A stretch of DNA of 64,000 bases from Lates calcarifer (GCF_001640805.2 NC_066850.1:11099234-11163233), one strand, 5' to 3'; counted from the first letter of the stretch, positions 29,645-37,580 are shown. A program made the numbers and translations. Notes: generated from the sequence alone by a model not told the origin.

Positions 29645-32600
29645 CGTGTGAGAGTGTGAGGGTGTGTATTTATGCTGGTGCACCTGGACAGTGTGCTTGC
29701 TTGTGTTGTTGGGAGACTTCAGCTGCCTTTCTAATGAAGCAGAACAACACCTCAGTGGAATATCTGACTAATGCTGAATAAGAGACTTTAACACTGAACA
29801 AACACCAGTGAATGTGTTCTTGCTGGTACACACCTTTATGAATACCAGAATAGTTTACGATTCATCAATCGACTAATCGATTATGCTATGTAACAAAATT
29901 TTCTTGTCCAGTCAGAAAATATTATTTGCCAGTTACTTATGCCTAAAGTAAATGGAAAAGACATATTTTTCTCTTCAAACTTTACTTTTGTGACAAAAGG
30001 TCATTAATGAAGCTCAGTGGGAAGGAACAAGAGGCTTGAGACAGATTTGTCCTATGGTTCGGGGCCTCTTGGGCAATCACAAGGCCAAAAATGATGTGGA
30101 ACTACATGTAAATCTTTATTCATATCTTGTTTTATTCAGACCTTATGTAAATGAAAATGTATAAATTTGTCAGTTTTTACACAGAAAATTTCATTATCCA
30201 GGTCACAAAGGAAAAGTTTGAAGGGATGGAAGAAATGGACATTTTCTATACTTTTACAACAGACATAACATATACCATCCAGGAACAAAACTTGTGTCAC
30301 ATATTACTATTCAACAAATCATTTCAGAGTTTCACTGTATGCCTGCATTTAACTAACCAACCAAATTACAGTAGATAATGTAGAGACAGCATACATAAAA
30401 AGTACATAATATACACAGTGTATACAGTAGATAAGTAGAAGTCTAAATGTAACAAATCTACAGAAAAAAATGTTTTATTGTGTTCAAGTTTAATCCATTG
30501 TCATATCATTTCATTCCCCACCCAAGTGCATCTGTAGAGTTCATCAGCTGCATGTGTTACATTGTATGTGTGTGTAATCTGTGTATGTGTGTGTGTGTGC
30601 TCCTCCCCAGGTCTCTGCTGCAGCAGCTGCAGTCTCTGCAGGCGGTGGTGGCAGGCAAAGTCCACAAGTCCTGCAGGGTGGCTGGCACCCAAACATCATC
30701 CTGCCTAATGGTAGTACACTGTGTGTGTGTGTGTGTGTGTTTGTGCACGCTAACAGGAGATTGTGATGATGATGAAACATTGATTAAAATATTGAATTGG
30801 AAACATCTGCTTCCATCTTTCATTGGCACATTAGCAGCTTAGCATTTTGTGTGGTTCATAATTCATTTGCCTTCTCTCTCTCTCTCTCTCTCTCTCTGTA
30901 GGTGGTCGTGTTGTGTTTCGCTCTGTTTTTGGGGAGTTTTTACCCCAGCAGTCTGACTCCGTGCTCCACCATCACTGAAACAGGCCTCACTTCTAAACAG
31001 CTGGCTGACAAAGAGTCCTACACAGCCACAGGTAGTTACATCAGTGTACACACAAACTGTACACTACTAGAACGTAAGCACTTCAGACACTTCAAAGTAT
31101 GTCCACTTATGTGACATTATGGGTTGGATTTCTGCAGAGACAGACCTTTTTATTAAAGAGTAAGATCATTTTTGTTTAACCACAAACATCACTGTATCTC
31201 ACTACCAGACTCCATTTACAAAAACAGTAATTTTACCTCTCAGAACACAGCAGCTGCTGGAATACTGCTGCCTCGATCGGTTAGTTAGTTTGTATTACTG
31301 TGTGGTACTTTTACTTATGTATAGGGTTTTGAATACTTCTTATACCACAGAAAGTCACACAATAACACAAACTAACTAACAGATCAAGGTAATGGTTTTC
31401 CAGCAGCTCCTGTGTTCTGTTGGTAAAATTATTGTTTTTGACAAAGGAGTCTGGTAGTGATATGTAGAGATGTTTCTGTTCTTGTTGGATACTGCATGGA
31501 TTCCAAGGTCCTTGATTGATTTTTGTCCTTATCAATCCTTTGTTATGGGAAAATAAAGCCCAGGTTTTAAAATACTGGACTGAAGAGGTTCTACGAATGG
31601 TTTTAGGAGATTTTTATTAGTCAGCAAGAAGGCTCTACTGGTCCGTGAGGAGGTTATGGAGGTCTTTTGGAGGTCATTAAGAGGATTCTAAGTGTAGTTT
31701 AGGAAGTTTTAGTTGTCAGTGACAAGGCTCTAGGTGTTTTTTAGAAGGTTCAGGGAATGTTAAGAGGTTGTAGTGGCCATGGAGTGAGGTTCTAGGAGGT
31801 CCTAGTAGTCCCTCAGGAGATTATAAGGGTCTTCTAGGTGGTTAAACACCTATGGGAGGTTTTCAGGAGATGTGTTATACAGCATTCTCCAACACCATCA
31901 ACAAAACACAAAATGACTCCAGTAGAATTCAATACACTTGGAGAATTTATGAAACACATTACTAACACACCACGGTTTCTCTACCTCTAATTAGAATTTT
32001 CCCCATCTGTAGCTGCATACATAAATACTTACTGTACACTTGTATCTGTATGTAGTGAAAATATGCACTCTGCACAGTCTGGCTACCAAAGAGTCATGCA
32101 TTCATTAGAAAGTGGCCACACACACACATTCACACAATGAGAATCACTTTCATACACTTTTCAGCTAAACTGACCCGTCCTGCTGTTTCCATTGTAATGA
32201 ATCATTAGCTCCCGGTTGTAAAACTGTGGAGGTCCATTACAACATTGCCAATAATCAGATTCCACCTACAGCGCTGCAATAAAAGCTACAGAGACTGATT
32301 AGCAGGGTTGACCTTTCACTACATCCTCTCCACTACCTCCCACACACACACACACACAATAATAGAGACCAGATATAATTTTCTTAACAATCAAATCCAG
32401 TTTCCTGTCCCATCCTGCCCACACTCACAAACAGACAATCTGAACTGTTTTTCAAATTGCAGATAATTACATGTAGTGCTGCAGTGTTATGAAGTGTGTG
32501 TGCGTGTGGGATAGTGTGTATTTGTGTGTGAGAGTGTGGTGCCACTGGGTGTGTGTAGTCTGAATAGTTTAAAAAAAATGTATAATCCTGTTAAAGAAAC

Positions 32601-33499
32601 AAAGACTTCAGAGCACAAAGTTGCAGTAAATTTTTCTTTCCACTCTTTCAGTGAAGTCGAGGAATCTGTTATCAACCTTTGAAGACGAGCAGCCGCACCT
32701 GCTCGGCCTGGGCGGCGAGTATCCTGACCAATGGGAGGACACGCCGGCCGTCGTCATGGCAGTTTGGCGTCACTCAGAGCAACAGAAGCTTGGGGTGGAG
32801 CCCAGCAGGGTGGAAACACACCCACCTTTCAGGAGTAAAAACAACGATACGCAACAGACACAAAAAAACCTGCTGCTGGACCTGCACAGGTAAACACACA
32901 CACACACACACACTATACACTCAGCATGAACACACATCACAGAGTGATGAAGAGATTTTATATTAGTAGAATATGTTTTGAGTCTCTGTGCTGTCTGTGT
33001 GTGTGTACATTTTTATTTTTATTCCTCATTTTTGTCTTTTTTTGTTTTCTTGTAGTCATTTTAAGTCTCTGTGGTATTTTTTGTGTCTCTGTAGTAATTT
33101 TTGTCTCTTTGTGGACATGTTTTTTTTTTTTTTATCTCTGTGGTTCTTTTAAGACTCTATTGTCATTTTTTTTCCAAATATGATTACCACTGTGGTTGAT
33201 TTAAGTCTCTCAGTGGCTGTTTTGTGTGTATGTCACTTGATTGATCAAATGTTTCAGACTGGGATTCTGATCCACACGTCCTCTGACCCCTTGGCTCTTT
33301 GGACAAAACAGAACCACCACCTCTGTGGCACAGCTTAAAAACAAAAATTGTCCATTACAGCCAGAGCTTGTTATGTCAGTGAATGTCTCCTGTCTAAACT
33401 CACCTCTGTGATTTGTCTGTCAGGTCTCTGGAGCAGAGGGTGAACGAGAACAGTAGTAAAGTGATAGAGCTGGAGCGAACGGTCAACGAGACCTCCTGA
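4320..33499 (+). CDS. creb3l2: creb3l2, complete: ER membrane-bound bZIP factor (12 coding exons)
   Basis: CREB3L2 is a transcription factor held in the ER membrane. It moves to the Golgi, is cut by S1P and S2P, and its N-terminal part enters the nucleus to activate secretory-pathway genes such as SEC23. Coding exons: 4320-4418, 25787-26030, 26159-26379, 26493-26571, 27058-27260, 27347-27493, 27926-27984, 28437-28505, 30611-30710, 30902-31031, 32652-32889, 33424-33499. They sum to 1665 nt, or 554 residues, against 520 in human. Visible parts: acidic N-terminus (1-100); two psi-K-x-E motifs, IKEE (189-192) and IKLE (198-201); Ser/Pro-rich [15 protein letters not shown] (221-235); basic region [14 protein letters not shown] near 331-344 with a leucine zipper to about 395; one membrane segment near 402-421; RNLL (454-457), fitting the S1P consensus; C-terminal N-glycosylation sequons NSS (539) and NET (551). 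The N-terminus [10 protein letters not shown] and HFSELLDD favour CREB3L2 over CREB3L1. Confidence 0.95.
4608..4648. repeat. (GT)n microsatellite
   Basis: About 20 uninterrupted GT units, 190 bases into creb3l2 intron 1. Confidence 0.98.
6190..6426. repeat. MITE-like element, family TTAAAGGTGCTATATGT (copy 1)
   Basis: The right end ATAGCAAAAA..ACATATAGTGCCTTTAA is the reverse complement of the left end of the copies at 34998 and 53882. The interior shares GTTAATGCTAACA and GGCTATGTAGTAATAGC with the copy at 34998. The left end is degraded. No coding capacity. Confidence 0.65.
10215..10257. repeat. (CA)n microsatellite
   Basis: About 21 CA units without interruption, in creb3l2 intron 1. Confidence 0.98.
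14583..14625. repeat. (GA)n microsatellite
   Basis: About 21 GA units in creb3l2 intron 1. It creates a spurious Ser-Leu repeat when translated on the other strand. Confidence 0.98.
15376..15500. repeat. Fish interspersed repeat, GCTAGCCTGGCTCTGTCC family (fragment)
   Basis: It contains GGTTAGCTTAGCTTAGCATA, ACTGGAAACA and CAGCTAGCCTGGCTCT followed by CCAAACGTAACAAATCCT. Two other copies in the window are at 34728-34933 and 42232-42560. I recognise this as a repeat abundant in spiny-rayed fish genomes; the family name is not certain. Confidence 0.7.
16019..16052. repeat. Perfect 14-bp inverted repeat with 6-nt loop
   Basis: The left arm ACAAGTAGTTATCA (16019-16032) and right arm TGATAACTACTTGT (16039-16052) are exact reverse complements around TAGTTT. 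It lies in creb3l2 intron 1, with no neighbouring element that explains it. Confidence 0.9.
16966..17172 (-). repeat. hAT-like MITE, GGGCTGCAACTAACGATT family (degraded)
   Basis: On the minus strand it reads from AGCTACAACTGATGAACTG through CAGAAAATAGTGAAAATG to AATTAATCAACTAATCTATA. This is the familiar layout of a teleost MITE whose ends are rich in GATTAATCGATTA. Compare the fuller copy at 47908-48165. No ORF. Confidence 0.65.
18096..18200. repeat. Fragment of a fish interspersed repeat
   Basis: The text AAATTGGTACAAACATCCAT and GGTCCCCAGAG-AATCAATCCTAATGAC resembles a repeat common in teleost introns (consensus about 'ttggtacagacattcatggtccccagag'). Class not determined here. The flank at 18430-18480 adds ATGCTAA motifs often found with the same repeat. 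Confidence 0.5.
21128..21505 (-). pseudogene. Tc1/mariner-type transposase remnant (frameshifted)
   Basis: The minus strand holds the catalytic C-terminal half of an IS630/Tc1-mariner DDE transposase, broken into frames. CAGCAGGACAATGCTCCC (complement of 21407-21424) encodes Q-Q-D-N-A-P, the block with the second catalytic Asp. Further on, in another frame, [10 protein letters not shown] then EQVRSVE..PHR (21250-21345) corresponds to the family block S-P-D-L-N-P-I-E-H-L-W-D with the third catalytic residue. There the E of I-E-H has become Y or N. It continues with [13 protein letters not shown], like the usual C-terminus. Upstream, [12 protein letters not shown] matches the segment before QQDNAP. 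No terminal inverted repeats were found. It is a dead fragment inside creb3l2 intron 1. Confidence 0.75.
25477..25503. repeat. (CAGA)n tetranucleotide microsatellite
   Basis: Nearly seven CAGA units, 280 bases before creb3l2 exon 2. Confidence 0.95.
25787..26030 (+). CDS. creb3l2: creb3l2 coding exon 2
   Basis: The acceptor TTCTTTGCAG ends at 25786 and the donor GTGAGA begins at 26031 (phase 1 end). It encodes [24 protein letters not shown] and [18 protein letters not shown], all hallmarks of the CREB3L1/2 N-terminal activation domain. The exon is markedly GC-rich compared with the flanking introns. Confidence 0.95.
26159..26379 (+). CDS. creb3l2: creb3l2 coding exon 3 (NAGNAG acceptor)
   Basis: It follows CTGCAGCAG, so splicing after either AG (26158 or 26161) keeps frame and adds or drops one Ala codon. 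It encodes [15 protein letters not shown], then Ser/Leu- and Ala/Pro-rich low-complexity sequence ending HGKGIK. This is the least conserved part of the protein. The donor GTGAGA starts at 26380. Confidence 0.9.
26493..26571 (+). CDS. creb3l2: creb3l2 coding exon 4
   Basis: It follows TCCGTTTACAG and ends before GTCAGA at 26572, in phase 1. It encodes [20 protein letters not shown] and LNLSPK, close to human CREB3L2 '[18 protein letters not shown]'. It holds both psi-K-x-E sumoylation-like motifs. Confidence 0.95.
27058..27260 (+). CDS. creb3l2: creb3l2 coding exon 5
   Basis: It follows TGTGTTTCAG; the donor is GTGAGT at 27261. It encodes [20 protein letters not shown], then a Pro/Ser-rich linker, ending [13 protein letters not shown]. 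The [12 protein letters not shown] and SPLLTAPH blocks are shared by CREB3L1 and CREB3L2 and are GSK3/CK-like Ser-rich segments. Confidence 0.95.
27347..27493 (+). CDS. creb3l2: creb3l2 coding exon 6
   Basis: The acceptor is GTGTGTAG, preceded by a T run and a short GT tract. It encodes [40 protein letters not shown] and KIRRKIKNK, the conserved pre-basic segment and start of the DNA-binding region. The donor GTACAA at 27494 is a non-ideal GT site. Confidence 0.95.
27877..27917. repeat. (TC)n microsatellite forming the exon 7 polypyrimidine tract
   Basis: About 20 TC units end 8 bases before the acceptor AG of the exon that encodes the DNA-binding basic region. Repeat length polymorphism here would alter the splice signal. 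Confidence 0.95.
27926..27984 (+). CDS. creb3l2: creb3l2 coding exon 7 (basic region)
   Basis: It encodes [20 protein letters not shown], the DNA-contacting basic region of the bZIP, with the conserved A-Q-x-S-R-x-K-K pattern. The acceptor polypyrimidine tract is formed by a 41-base TC microsatellite at 27877-27917. The donor GTAAGT starts at 27985. Confidence 0.96.
28437..28505 (+). CDS. creb3l2: creb3l2 coding exon 8 (leucine zipper)
   Basis: It follows GACCACAG; the donor is GTGAGA at 28506. It encodes [20 protein letters not shown] followed by TN, the first zipper heptads. It is linked in frame to both neighbouring exons. Confidence 0.95.
28506..30610 (+). other. creb3l2: creb3l2 intron 8
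   Basis: This 2.1-kb intron holds two GT microsatellites (29396-29433 and 29542-29642) and, near 29850-30000, a decayed fragment resembling the GGGCTGCAACTAACGATTATT-type hAT MITE. No exon is seen. Confidence 0.85.
29542..29642. repeat. Long (GT)n microsatellite, about 100 bp
   Basis: About 50 GT units with one CA interruption (TGCATG) near 29553. It is the longest dinucleotide array in the window, in creb3l2 intron 8. A shorter GT array lies at 29396-29433. Confidence 0.98.
30611..30710 (+). CDS. creb3l2: creb3l2 coding exon 9 (end of zipper, start of membrane segment)
   Basis: It follows CTCCTCCCCAG. It encodes [20 protein letters not shown] then [13 protein letters not shown]. The Leu heptads finish here, and the T-Q-T-x-x-C-L-M block leads into the transmembrane helix as in human CREB3L1/2. 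The donor GTAGTA starts at 30711. Confidence 0.95.
30873..30897. repeat. (TC)n microsatellite forming the exon 10 polypyrimidine tract
   Basis: About 12 TC units run directly into TGTAG, the acceptor of the membrane-segment exon. Confidence 0.95.
30902..31031 (+). CDS. creb3l2: creb3l2 coding exon 10 (membrane segment)
   Basis: It encodes [20 protein letters not shown], completing one hydrophobic helix, and then the start of the ER-luminal domain ending KESYTAT. The acceptor tract is a TC microsatellite at 30873-30897. The donor is GTAGTT at 31032, phase 1. Confidence 0.95.
31184..31478. repeat. Fold-back MITE, CATCTCTATGTATCACTACC family (copy 1)
   Basis: The left half (ATCTCACTACCAGACTCC, ACAAAAACAGTAATTTTACC, CAGCTGCTGGAATACTGCTG) is repeated as its reverse complement in the right half (CCAGCAGCTCCTGTGTTCTG, GGTAAAATTATTGTTTTTGA, GGAGTCTGGTAGTGATATG). 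The arms are about 130 bp with a short centre. It sits wholly in creb3l2 intron 10. A related copy is at 46278-46535. Confidence 0.85.
31575..31875. repeat. Degenerate minisatellite, AGGAGGTTCTAGG-like unit
   Basis: Runs of diverged units such as GAGGTTCTA, GGAGGTCTTTTGGAGGTC, GAGGTTCTAGGAGGTCCTAG and GGTCTTCTAGGTGG follow each other for about 300 bp in creb3l2 intron 10. Units are about 15-30 bp and too diverged for exact boundaries. Confidence 0.7.
32652..32889 (+). CDS. creb3l2: creb3l2 coding exon 11 (luminal domain)
   Basis: It follows CCACTCTTTCAG. It opens with V-K-S-R-N-L-L, matching human CREB3L2 'VRSRNLL'; RNLL fits the site-1 protease pattern R-x-L-x. The remaining luminal sequence is hydrophilic and weakly conserved. 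Phase 2 end; donor GTAAAC at 32890. Confidence 0.92.
33000..33235. repeat. Degenerate minisatellite, TTTTTGTCTCTGTGGTCATT-like unit
   Basis: T-rich units with the core GTCTCTGTGGT or GTCTCTGTAGT recur with 25-35 bp spacing in creb3l2 intron 11, for example near 33063, 33088, 33103 and 33135. A similar repeat is common in fish introns. Confidence 0.65.
33424..33499 (+). CDS. creb3l2: creb3l2 terminal coding exon 12
   Basis: It follows TTTGTCTGTCAG and encodes [20 protein letters not shown] then NETS and TGA at 33497-33499. The tail [11 protein letters not shown] aligns with the human end 'VVELDRRVNTT', with an N-glycosylation sequon at the same place. Confidence 0.95.
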
Positions 33500-33539
33500 G
33501 GTCGACATCAACGGCCACCACCCTCCCTCAGCCCTCACC

Positions 33540-33820
33540 CAGTCGCTGTGCTAGAGTAGCAGTAGAGCAGTCGTCCATCAGGGTGGTTCGATCCGCTCCT
33601 CCAGTCTGCATGCCGAAGTATCCTTGGCAAGATACTGACCCAATTGCCTCCGATGTGTGTTTCACATCGTGTGTGAATGTGTGTGAATGTGTTTAAAAAA
33701 AGCACATTAATATATAGAATATGTGCTGTGTGAATGTGTGTGAATGTGAATGTGATCTGTAGTGTAAGCGCTTTGAGTGTCGAAAGACTAGAAAGCGCTA
33801 TATAAGTACAGTCCATTTAC
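33540..33820 (+). repeat. tRNA-derived SINE
   Basis: The head GCAGTAGAGCAGTCGTCC..GGTGGTTCGATCC contains a pol III A-box-like segment and a B box (GGTTCGATCC). It continues with CTCCAGTCTGCATGCCGAAG, TGTGAATGTGTGTGAATGTG and the tail AGTGTAAGCGCTTTGAGTG, AAAGCGCTATATAAGTACAG, TCCATTTACC. I recognise this order as a SINE widespread in percomorph fishes. It lies 40 bases after the creb3l2 stop codon, in its 3'UTR. Confidence 0.8.
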
Positions 33821-34727
33821 CCAACTTCCTTTATGCCCCATGATGACCTTTGACCCCACCCCTCTAGAGCATGGTTCAGTGTCCTGGAGCAAACCTCATA
33901 CAGTAGTTTCCACTGCTGATTGTTTAAGGTCATTTTTTTCTGCCATCTCTGCTTAATCAGATACACTGTAATAGTAATAGTTAATAATAATAATGATAAT
34001 AATAACAAAGGGGCACTGGTTGCCTTAATTTCTGAAGTAAAAGTTGCACTGAATAGTTTTTACATGAGTCAACTCACCAGTTTTATTTGTCTTAATTGAC
34101 CCGACTTGAAACACTGTTAAAATTCAGATAAATTCAAATGAATCTAGTGAATAATGTAGCGTGGCATTTATTCCAGTGGAAGTGTCTTAAAATATGACAT
34201 GTGAGGCTTTTTACAGGACACTGACGAGGACCTCTGTATTTATAGAAACCTTTTTTTGTTTGTTTTTCAAATTTTTATTTCTCTTTGTAGTTGTATTTCT
34301 TTTAATATTAATGTTTTTATTCAATTCCAGTAATGCATACATCACATTTTGATACTTTTAATGTGTTTATACTGTATTTTGTGATTTTATTTTATTGTAC
34401 TCTTTTATATATTGTTTATATGTCTTCATCTGACTCAAGATTTCATGCATGGAGGGCTTTTCACCATATTTCACAGTTTAAAAAAATACTGACAGAAAAT
34501 TTTTCCAGTCAAAAATGAATGTTTGCAAAGGAAAGAGTGGTTTATTCTTTCCACAAACACTCATATTTGACATGTGGAGACCCTGTTAGCGATGTCTCAG
34601 ACATTTGGACTTAGTTCTGTCTGTGTGATGGTCACTGTGTGCAAATCAGGAGTCAGTATTTGAGGCTTTTTTTCTTACAAAATCATTTTAGTTTTGGTCA
34701 ACAAAAGCATCTTAAAGATTTGCTTTG

Positions 34728-34933
34728 AGGAACAGTTTGATATTTTGGGAAATATGCTTATTTGGTTTCAAGCGCCTCCAAAGCTTTCTAAGTAACAGAT
34801 GGAATGTAACATGTTAACTAATGTGCCTTACAGATGCTGGTAGGTGGATTTTTGTTACCTTTTGGCAGAGCCAGACTAACTGTTTTTGCTAGCTTCATAT
34901 TGTTTCCAAACATGTCAACTATTCCTTTAAAAG
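34728..34933. repeat. Fold-back element, GCTAGCCTGGCTCTGTCC family
   Basis: The left end AGGAACAGTTTGATATTTTG and the right end, read backwards as AAAGGAATAGTTGACATGTTTG, are inverted copies of each other. The interior, read on the minus strand, has GTTAGTCTGGCTCTGCC, AAAAGGTAACAAAAATCCAC and CTACCAGCATC, as in the copies at 15376 and 42232. Confidence 0.75.
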
Positions 34934-34997
34934 AAACATGTGAGTGGACATTTTAAAATGTGTAATGGAACCACAGGTTTCACTTTGTGCACTAACT

Positions 34998-35245
34998 TTA
35001 AAGGTGTTATGTGTCAGTTTTTGCTATTACTACAATACCAATGAGCAGCTGCTTATTTACTGAGTCACTGTTAGTGTTCAGTCTGTCCTCAGTCCAACAT
35101 GAGTAGATGAAGAAGTAGTGCTGCCCAGAGGATGTATTCTAACCTCTTGTCTTGTAACACAACAATGACTGAAGCTATTGGTAAGGCTGTTAATGCTAAC
35201 ACTGGCTATGTAGCGATAGCAAAAACTCACATATAGCACCTTTAA
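34998..35245. repeat. MITE-like element, family TTAAAGGTGCTATATGT (copy 2, intact ends)
   Basis: It begins TTAAAGGTGTTATGTG..TTTTTGCTATTAC and ends GCGATAGCAAAAACTCACAT then ATAGCACCTTTAA, a terminal inverted repeat of roughly 30 bp. It is 248 bp long with no ORF. Other copies: 6190-6426 and 53882-54170. Confidence 0.85.
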
Positions 35246-35967
35246 TCCCCGCTTTGCACACTTTCACCATCAGCTCCAAGAGTCTTTCTCTGCAATTTTT
35301 CAGCATTTGCCAAAAATATTTCTTCCCAGAAATGAAAAAAAGTATCTATTTTTGTAAATATGAGTTGTTAATAAATAAGGAAGTCTAAATGTGTCTGGGA
35401 TCTGCAGTTTATAAACCAATCCATAATTCATTCTGAATCTTTTTCAGATGCAGTGTTGTTGATAAATTATGAACGTTAGAGGCCCTAGCTTCAGGGTTTG
35501 TCCTGACTTGCTTTTGGGTTTAGTTTGATAATTACAGATGATGGCTTTAAAAGTCTGTTCATGTAAAGTATGTAACAGATGGGGTTTTTGAATTTCTGAG
35601 CTTTATTGAAACATGTTCTTTAATGTGTATTCCAGACAAAACCAGACAGATTTGTATATCTAGGTCTCATATTTTAAAGTTTTGTAGATCAGTGACTACT
35701 TACTGTCACATCTGTCTGTGTGTATCTTAGTGTTGAGGAGCCAAAACTACAACACATTCCTCACTGCTGAGCCTGTATAAGTTCTACAGGAGAGATCATA
35801 GGTAACATTTTATTTTGAAATTTTAATGAACAGTTCTCTTCCAGCTAAGTCTGAAACTATAGCAGCCAGTGGACAGTGTTTTTTTTCCAAATCAGATTTC
35901 ATTTCATTGTTGCTTTTGTGTAAAGTCAGCCTGACTATAGGCTTCCTGTCTTTTTTGCTTTCAAGTG

Positions 35968-35973
35968 AATAAA
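35968..35973 (+). terminator. creb3l2: Probable creb3l2 poly(A) signal
   Basis: AATAAA is followed about 40 bases later by the GT-rich stretch TCTGTGTGTGATCTGTTCT, as expected for a downstream element. An earlier AATAAA at 35370 is an alternative. Confidence 0.5.
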
Positions 35974-36144
35974 GTATTTTCCTTAGTAAAAGCATATTTC
36001 CTGTTTCTGTGTGTGATCTGTTCTTGGAGGATCTTCTGGGTGTCATTTTTGAAGTTGAGGTTGACTTGCTCTGCTTGCATTTCTAAAATATACAGTATCA
36101 CTGTCATGATAATGGACTGTATTCCTAGTTTTACCATGTACATA

Positions 36145-36221
36145 CCATGGTACAGACAATGAACCATTGTTTTGGCCATGGTACAAATCATATAAAATGC
36201 TGTCCCATGGTACAGACAATG
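36145..36221. repeat. Direct repeats CCATGGTACAGACAATG
   Basis: The 17-mer CCATGGTACAGACAATG occurs exactly at 36145-36161 and 36205-36221. A third CCATGGTACA lies at 36176-36185. The core contains the palindrome CCATGG. Confidence 0.85.
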
Positions 36222-36964
36222 CAATTATGCAGTAATTTTGTTAGTGGTATGTCAACATATAATTAAAAATAATATCTAAAATACTTCTTTCAGTGAATGA
36301 TCATGATTTGTTGCCAGCTTCAAAGCATTTTTTCTTACAACTTTAAATTAAGTTAAGACCAAAACTCCATTAGAACAGAAAGGCATCTCATGGTTAACAC
36401 GCTGGTCTATAGAGGAGCTTCTATCTCCTCTAAAATGACAAGGATCCTAAAATAGATCAGCAGCAGCGCCTCATAATAAGTAGTGCGAATTGCTCTGACA
36501 GTCCCTAGACAATACACAGTCCCACAGCTTCAAAACAGTCCAGTCTCATAGTAACAGCAACAATAAATTCCACTACCGCTCCAGTTATGGTGCGTTGTGT
36601 ATGTCATAAAATCGATATAAATAACAAAGAAGACTTTTCTAAAACATGATGAAACACTTGTCACAGAGAGTCGGTGAATAGATGAAGGAGCTGAGATTTG
36701 ATTTCACACTTTGATTTCAGGATTTCAGGAGTTCTCAGGCACACAACTTGTTAATTATAAATGAAGAAGCCTTTCATCAGAGCTTACACAGAAAGTTTCT
36801 GGATTGTTTTTTTCTGTTCTCATCAAAATTAAATTAGAGCTTTTTCTTTTTTCCTTGACCTTCCTTCCTTTCCCAAAGAGGTCTGTGAGGCCCAAAGCAA
36901 AGGATTTAAAGTTATGGATGATAAAAATTAATAATAATACAAATAAAAATAAATAAATAAATGA

Positions 36965-37580
36965 CAATTCTGAGATATATGAAACTGAAATATTAGAAAT
37001 AGATACTAAGTCAAATGTATGATGATGTATTATGAATTATTAAGTTAAGGATATGAGATTTTGACATATTTTGGCAATTATGATACAAAGCAAAAAAATT
37101 AAAATGATAAGATATTTAGTTAAAATATAATATACTGATTTAGATTTCTAAGAGTTAGGTTTATGATGTACAAAGTTATGTTTATAAGATTCTAGGACTA
37201 ATTATGATACTTAGTCAAAAATATTAAGATACTAAGTCAAAAATATGACATACTAAGTTAAACTGCTGAGTTACTGAGTTAAAATATTTAGATATTATGT
37301 CAAAATTATAAGATTCTAGGCAAAAACTATGAGATATTAAGTTAAAATATAATATGCTGTTATATTTCTAAGATAATAAGTTAAATTACACATGATGACA
37401 TATAAAGTTACATTTATGAGATACTGAGGCAAATTATGATACTAAGTCAAAATGTATGTAAAAATATAATCTGAAGTTTGACATAGTGATTTATATTTAT
37501 GAGATACTAAATATAAAACCATAAGATAGGCTGAGGCTGAACTGTGAGATACAAAGTCAGAATTGTGATATAACAAGATA
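36965..37580. repeat. AT-rich degenerate minisatellite (about 20-bp unit)
   Basis: The unit ATGAGATACTAAGTCAAAAT recurs in diverged form for about 600 bp, for example GATACTAAGTCAAAAATATG near 37232, GAGATATTAAGTTAAAATAT near 37336 and GATACTAAGTCAAAATGTAT near 37438. AT content is very high. Boundaries are approximate. Confidence 0.75.

Larger units (their letters stand above)
33500..35990 (+). other. creb3l2: creb3l2 3'UTR (inferred)
   Basis: The stretch from the stop codon to the AATAAA at 35968 has no coding signal. It carries a SINE (33540-33820) and two inverted-repeat elements (34728-34933, 34998-35245). The first AATAAA, at 35370-35375, could give a shorter form. Its extent is an inference from the poly(A) signals only. 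Confidence 0.5.

Noticed and set aside
4320..33499. creb3l1 rather than creb3l2
   Set aside because: The N-terminus ([10 protein letters not shown]) and C-terminal luminal tail ([11 protein letters not shown]) fit CREB3L2; CREB3L1 begins and ends differently.
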